Assembly: GCF_009905375.1 (NCBI RefSeq)
Contig: NC_133657.1
Span: 49,196,741 to 49,260,740, forward strand
DNA length: 64,000 nt
DNA from: Apium graveolens
Lineage: Eukaryota > Streptophyta > Magnoliopsida > Apiales > Apiaceae
Direction of reading: 5' to 3'
This document shows, piece by piece, positions 59,101-64,000 of the stretch. The position numbers were made by a program, and so were the translations under genes. Position 1 is the stretch's first letter, and every line of letters begins with the position of its first letter. The notes below the pieces were generated by a model that saw only the letters and a list, made by a program, of their open reading frames with translations, was not told the DNA's origin and did not search any database.

Positions 59101-59312
59101 TGACAGGGAGGTCCCCTGCATATTAGATAATCATAAATTACATCTGCACGATGCCACTTACGATCATCACAATCTTTGCAGGGGCACTTCAATTCATCAC
59201 CAACAGAAAAAAGGCCAAATGCCTTCTCAACAAAAGTTTTTATCCCCTTTTTAAATTCTTCTTCGTATCTTGGAAGTCCTATCCAGCTTTTATTATCATT
59301 ATTAGTTTCCAT
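56102..59312 (-). pseudogene. TNP2-type CACTA transposase, main part
   Basis: Start METNNDNKSWIGLPR at 59312, with a transposase-associated zinc-binding domain (CPCKDCDDRKWH). A frameshift near 59080 leads into the TNP2 core (58357-59121: CDNCGVSRWV, LKPRLQRIFMCKEF), a TGA at 58357-58359 just before GVAADGFSPY, another stop near 58220, and then TISDFLGYAMLSGWST and KLACPVC. The third block (57209-57631) leads into a DUF4218 region (GLWSKAIHLDDIRR; CMYPIERYLCKLKNYVRNRA at 57084), broken at a run of G at 57168-57178. A DUF4216 region (VDYWGVYAVVLFRC) ends this part at the copia E junction. Cut and pasted DNA is its normal role; this copy is dead. Confidence 0.88.
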
Positions 59313-60763
59313 TTCTAAAATCTAGTCGCTAACAGATTCAACAGGTTACACCTATAAAGTCAGCATAATATTAATATCTACCATATCGATAAGATCATGT
59401 ACATCAATGTAGTATTATCGTATATATGAAAATACTTTCCCCAAAATAAAAATATATACAATATATCTCAAAATACTATTTATACCTATAAACCAATAGA
59501 CATGTAAGGAGCTTAATTATAATCACTATTGATATAGGAGCATTATATAATACTATAATACTATATCATTAATTATGTCTTGAGTATTATCATCTACGCA
59601 TATCATGTAAACCAAAATTTAGAAATATAATTAGCAAAGGGCAGTCATATCATAGCAAAGGGCTATCTAATGAGTTATAACATAAAATCATATAAAAACC
59701 ATATAAAATCACAAAACCATAACACAAAATTTAATGAGTAATTAGCAAAGGGCAGTCATATCATAACAAAGGCCTATCTAGTGAGTAATTTACAAAACCA
59801 TAACAGAAAATCATAAAGTTATTACACAAAAGGCAGTCATAAACATATAAAAACCCATACCCAATCATAAACATTCTACATAAACATCATAAACATACAC
59901 ACTCTTTAATATCCTATAATGAAAGCATAAACTCATGCATAAACATCATGCATAAACATTATGCATAAACCCATACCCAAACATTATGCATAAACCCAAT
60001 CGAACACAAAATAAACCCTGAATACATAAACATAACACATAAAAGCAAATACAAAAACAAAAAATCAACAACATAACACATAAACATCAGTGAAAGCTTT
60101 TTACCTTAATAAAAGCTTTAAACTCAGTGAAATGCCCTCAATATTTTCAATCCCCTGAAATGCACGATATAAACTATTAGTAAAACATTTTATACAACTA
60201 AATGCAAGACTAAAAAATGAAAAACGAAGAAAGTTACCTGCAAATCGAAAAAGCCCCAAATCAAAGAAGCCCCAAATCGAAGAACCCTAATTACCTGCAA
60301 GAGAAAAATCGATGTGTTAGTAACCTAATTGAAGAAAATATGTGTGTTTGTGTATTCAAGTACCTAATTGAAGCCCCAAATGTTTGAATCGAAGAAAGAG
60401 AAATGTGGTTCGAGAGAGAAAGAGGGATGTTTGCGTTCGAGAGAGAAAGAGAGAAATGAGTGAAAGAAAGTGTTAATTGACTTAGTGAAAAAAAATTCGG
60501 TTGGGGGGGGAACTACCGACCAGATAATTCACCTCGGGAATGTAAATATTATTTTATTTTTTATTTATAAATTAAATGATTATTTATTTATGCAAGTGAA
60601 ATTATATATATATATAATTCTTTATTTCTAAAATAAAATGTAATAATTTTAAAAAAAATTACAGTATTAAATATAATATTTTATAATAATGAATAATCTA
60701 TAATATAATTTTAAAAGTAATTTTATGATAATATATTCACTTTAATTTACAAAAATAAAAATA
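59313..60763 (-). other. 5' flank of the CACTA transposase gene
   Basis: AT-rich, no gene. On the minus strand a CT-rich stretch (about 60400-60460) may mark the transcript start, and splice-like sites occur near 60170-60300. A piece with GCAAAGGGCAGTCATATCAT is duplicated about 111 bases apart (59632 and 59743), and ATGCATAAAC repeats lie at about 59935-60000. Confidence 0.5.
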
Positions 60764-60955
60764 ATACCTATTGTAACACCAGATGCTGGTGTTACATGTC
60801 GTGTAATACCGTCACATTCATGTAACACTAGATTAATGCCTATGGTAACACCAATTTCTCGGTGTTATAATAGACCTCAGCTTTCTGAGCTACCGCAACG
60901 AAATGCTTGTAACACTTTTCAAAAAGCATGGCATCAGGCCATTTATGGCGTAGTG
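60764..60955. repeat. Right inverted repeat and subterminal repeats of the CACTA element
   Basis: Several TGTAACACC/GGTGTTACA copies in both orientations, with the terminal repeat at 60935-60955. Confidence 0.85.
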
Positions 60956-60958
60956 ATA

Positions 60959-62749
60959 GAATGGAGGATGAAAAAAATGAACCAGTGAACTGTGAAAATA
61001 AGGATTCATCTTAAAGTAGAAGCTCACCTGAATTTGATGGCACAAACTCAGGGGGAGAAAGAGATGACAGTTCTGCAAGTTATGTCAATAATGAAGAAAA
61101 TGCAGGAACTCTAGTCAACAAGATCACACAAGAGATGCAATAATTGGTGATCCAAATGCTGGAGTAAGGACTAAGAGTGCAACTGCAAATGAATGCTTGT
61201 ATGCATGCTTTCTTTTACAAATTGAGCCAAAGCAAACTGAGGAAGCTCTACTTGATCCTGACTGGATATCTGTCATGCAAGAAGAGTAATCAATTTTAGA
61301 GGAATAAAATTTGGGAATTGGTTTCTGCACCAAAGAACAAAAGCATTATTGGAACAAAGTGGGTGTACAGGAACAAAATGGATGAAAATGGAATTGTGAA
61401 AAGGAACAAAACAATACTAGTTTCCAAAGGTTACTGACAAGAAGAAGGAATTAATTGTGATGAAAGTTTTGCTCCAGTTACAAGACTTGAAATAATAAGA
61501 ATTTTTCTTGCATTTGCTACACATTCAAATTTCAAAGTGTATCAAATGGATGTGAAAAGTGCATTCCTTAATGGTGAATTGGAAGAAGAAGCCTATGTGC
61601 AATAACCACCTGGCTTTGAAGATCCGGAATTTTCAGACTTTGTCTACAAACTGTTGAAGGCCCTTTAAGGATTGAAAAAAGCACCTAGAGCATGGTATGA
61701 CACACTATCATAATTTCTACTTAAACATGGATTCACTAGAAGAACAATTGATAAGACTCTATTTTATAATCAGCATGGTGATGATATTATCCTAGTTCAA
61801 ATCTATGTGGATGATTTCATTTTTGGTTCTACAAATGAAAAGCTATGTCAAATATTTTCAAGACTCGTGCAGAGTGAATATGACATGAGCATGATAGGAG
61901 AATTAATTTACTTTCTTGGTCTTCAAGTTAGCCAAAAAAGTGATGAAATCTTTATCAGTCAAACCAAGTATGTCAAAGATTTATTGAAGAAATTTGGAAT
62001 GGTTGATTGTTCACCTGCATCAACACCTATATCTACAGCTACTAAGTTGGATGAAGACAGGAAAGGAAAAAGTGTATACATTCCAGGTTATAGAGGAATG
62101 ATTGGATCTTTGCTGTACCTAACTGCTAGTAGACCATACATCATGTTTGCAACATGTCTGTGTGCTACATTTCAAGCAAACCCTGAAGAATCACATTTGA
62201 TGGTTGTCAAGAGGATTTTCAGATATTTGAAAGGGACACCAAACTTGGAATTGTGGTATCCTAAGGGAACTAGTTTTGAAGCTGTTGGATACACAGATGC
62301 AAAATTTGCTGGATGTAGGGTAGACATAAAGAGTACAAGTAGAAGTTGTCAATTCATTGGTCAAAGACTTGTATCTTGGTATAGTAAGAAACAGCAATAT
62401 GTGTCAACTTCCATAGATGAGGCTGAACACATAGCTGCTGGAAGTTGTTGTGCTCAAGTGCTTTGGATTAGAAATCAATTAATGGACCATGACCTAGTGT
62501 CATACAAAATTCCAATCACGTGTGATAATAATAGTGCATATCTATTGTTGCTAATCCAGTTAATCACTCTAGAACTACACAAATTGATGTAAGGTACCAT
62601 TTCAATAGAGAATATGCTGCAAATGGTACCATTGAGCTTATTTTTGTTCCAACAGAAAAACAACTAGTTGATATTTTTACCAAACCTTTGGATGAAACAA
62701 CTTTCACTAGACTTTTAGGTGAAATTGGTATGTTAAATTCTTCATCCTA
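60959..62749 (+). pseudogene. pol: Reverse transcriptase-RNase H part of pol, relic C
   Basis: Continues the integrase-RT linker (MEDEKNEPVNCENKD), with TCAGGGGGAG at about 61049, then IGDPNAGVRT and the RT domain with YVDDFIFGS at about 61804. Copia RNase H follows ([29 protein letters not shown]) and ends MLNSSS then TAA at 62749. Early stops and frameshifts lie at about 61140-61700; 61807-62592 is open. Confidence 0.85.
61050..61058 (+). other. Internal polypurine-tract-like site, relic C
   Basis: AGGGGGAGA preceded by AACTC in the pol linker, at the place matching 3896 in A and 50981 in E. It survives in an otherwise badly decayed stretch. Confidence 0.5.
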
Positions 62750-62980
62750 AAGGCAGAAACTCAGCTAATATGTTGCGGTAGATTAATTTCTAATAAATAA
62801 AAATTAATTTTATTTAATTATAAATTAACTGAAATGTGATTTATAAATATTTCAGAATTCTCTGTATATTTATTTTTTAAAATTAAAATTTAGCTTGGTA
62901 TTTTTCAAATTCTGAGAAAAACTGTCTATTTGTTATCCATATTTTTAATATGTGAAACTAATATAAGACAGAACTGAGGG

Positions 62981-63617
62981 GAACCTGCTCAACGATGTAT
63001 TTTATATTCACAACGAAGTTGTTGAATAGATAAAGAAAAAGAGTTTTGATTACTTACCCAACATTCGGGAAGTAAGTCATGGAACAAGTTTAATCCATTA
63101 ACAAGCATCTTTTGGGAAATATTGGTGAGTTTCCCCTTTCCAACTAGATACGATTTCTTGGTGGAGTTAAATTAACAAATTTCTACTTGGGGAAGGGGAA
63201 GCGAACTTTATGTTTCAGGATCATGGATTTTATTCGAAGTAGGAGGGGTGTAAATGGCCGAGTGTGCCGGTCCAACATTATTTATTAGGCCCAAATGGCC
63301 AGGAAGTTACGGAATGGCGGTTCATTCCTTAGGAGTCCAGCATTCGGTCGATAAGTAAATTCGAATATTCTCCCCTACATGTAGGTATAAAGTGGGGTTG
63401 TACGACTGCGACTGATCATCGTAAGTTTCACATCCTGAAGCGACACTGCTCCAGAAATTAATTCATCAACCATATTGGATATTTTCAGCAACATCATCGA
63501 GAGCACCCTAATGAGAGAAAGCTACGGCTGGGTGACTGGTGAGTGTTGGAGGGGTCGAGCGTTCAAAATGATGTTTTGAATTTAAGTATCCCGTACCTTC
63601 AACTTTTAAATGACATT
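62981..63617. other. Unassigned stretch right of relic C
   Basis: Less AT-rich than its neighbours, with GGTGTAAATGGCCGAG and TTAGGCCCAAATGGCC. No frame, LTR end or RNA is recognised. The pattern could be part of another LTR. Confidence 0.4.
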
Positions 63618-64000
63618 TTGAGACTTTGGTTCTAGATATTATAACAAAGGTTCTCAGTGGTTTTTCACGAAAAAGAATATAGTTGGATTATCTTGTAACA
63701 TTTCTTTATATGTTATATATGTTGAGATTTCTTTCGTACTTTATGCTACAAAAATTTTCAAAAAAATGTTGAAGAAAGGTTAGATATATGAGATCACCTT
63801 GTAATGTTATATTATACAGTTTATGTTTTGAAACTCTGATTATACTTGCATAACAGAGGTTTTCAGTGATTATAAAAATATATATATTGAAATAAATTGT
63901 AACTTCATCTTTTAAAATATATTGGAACTCTGTTTATATTATGCATAACAGAGGATTCCAGAGATTTATGAAAAGAATATATATTGAAATATTTTGCGAC
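63618..64000. repeat. Tandem repeat of about 100 bp at the right edge
   Basis: Four diverged units start near 63618, 63721, 63828 and 63922. Shared parts are GAACTCTGnTTATA, GCATAACAGAGGTT, TTCAGnG and AAAAGAATATATATTG. The last two units are the most alike. The array continues past the window. Confidence 0.7.

Larger units (their letters stand above)
39407..60955 (-). mobile_element. CACTA (En/Spm) transposon hosting copia E
   Basis: Ends CACTATGCC (39407) and GGCGTAGTG (60955) form inverted repeats of about 21 bases, flanked by ATA on both sides (39404-39406, 60956-60958), the 3-bp TSD expected for CACTA elements. Both ends carry dense subterminal TGTAACA/TGTTACA repeats. Two gene regions lie on the minus strand: a TNP2-type transposase near the right end and a second multi-exon gene near the left end. 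Without copia E it is about 8.4 kb. It is inserted in the pol linker of relic C. Confidence 0.95.
17350..62980 (+). mobile_element. Copia relic C, oldest layer, in three pieces
   Basis: A decayed SIRE-like copia element present as 17350-20549, 39364-39406 and 60956-62980. The first break is gypsy B with a perfect GATAG duplication (20545-20549, 39364-39368). The second is the CACTA element with an ATA duplication (39404-39406, 60956-60958). Across both breaks the pol linker continues in frame (ENLNIDS, then DSEDDVGININN, then MEDEKNEP). The left end is truncated inside gag near 17350-17370; no LTR or primer site was found. After RNase H the sequence still resembles the post-pol region of A for about 230 bases, then changes near 62980. 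Confidence 0.88.

Overview
This window is plant nuclear repetitive DNA. It is AT-rich and I see no ordinary host gene in it. Nearly all of it is transposable elements inserted into one another, and for four elements both ends and matching target-site duplications (TSDs) can be read. The families point to a flowering plant: SIRE/Maximus-type Ty1/copia elements with an env-like third gene, a Tat-lineage Ty3/gypsy element with a second RNase H and an antisense gene, an En/Spm-type CACTA transposon, and a small hAT relic. I cannot name the species.

Layout. (1) Copia A (+ strand, 1-11946) has its left LTR outside the window. It sits inside the gag gene of copia relic F (- strand, 11947-13991). (2) 13992-17350 is AT-rich and holds an 882-bp hAT-like relic with an 8-bp TSD and an LTR-like fragment. 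(3) Copia relic C (+ strand, about 17350-62980) is the oldest layer and is cut into three pieces. Gypsy B (20550-39363, - strand, TSD GATAG) split it first; copia D (22377-30356, + strand, TSD GTTTT) then entered B. A CACTA transposon (39407-60955, TSD ATA) also entered C, and copia E (42962-56101, - strand, TSD CTTAT) then entered the CACTA transposase gene. Removing the inserts leaves a B of about 10.8 kb and a CACTA of about 8.4 kb, and the C reading frame rejoins across both sites. (4) The right edge, 63618-64000, is a tandem repeat of about 100 bp.

State of the genes. A and E keep gag, pol and env-like frames that are almost fully open. They are broken mainly by single in-frame stop codons, which usually sit where a C-to-T or G-to-A change of a Gln, Trp or Arg codon would produce them. 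D keeps an open gag but has a shrunken pol. B and the CACTA carry several frameshifts. By-eye LTR divergence is about 1.3% for D, 1.9% for E and 2.6% for B, which agrees with the nesting order.

Most interesting pattern. Elements A, E and B each carry their own short palindromic or inverted DNA motif. In each, the motif is clustered upstream of the TATA box in the LTR and again inside the element, upstream of a second TATA box that precedes the accessory gene (env-like in A and E, the antisense spliced gene in B). In E the same motif also lies inside the gag, pol and env-like reading frames, in two different frames and both orientations, so the DNA rather than the peptide looks conserved. D has a different structured leader: four clear hairpins with the same loop but different stems. 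I read this as a possible cis-regulatory system that drives a separate transcript for the accessory gene; that reading is inference.
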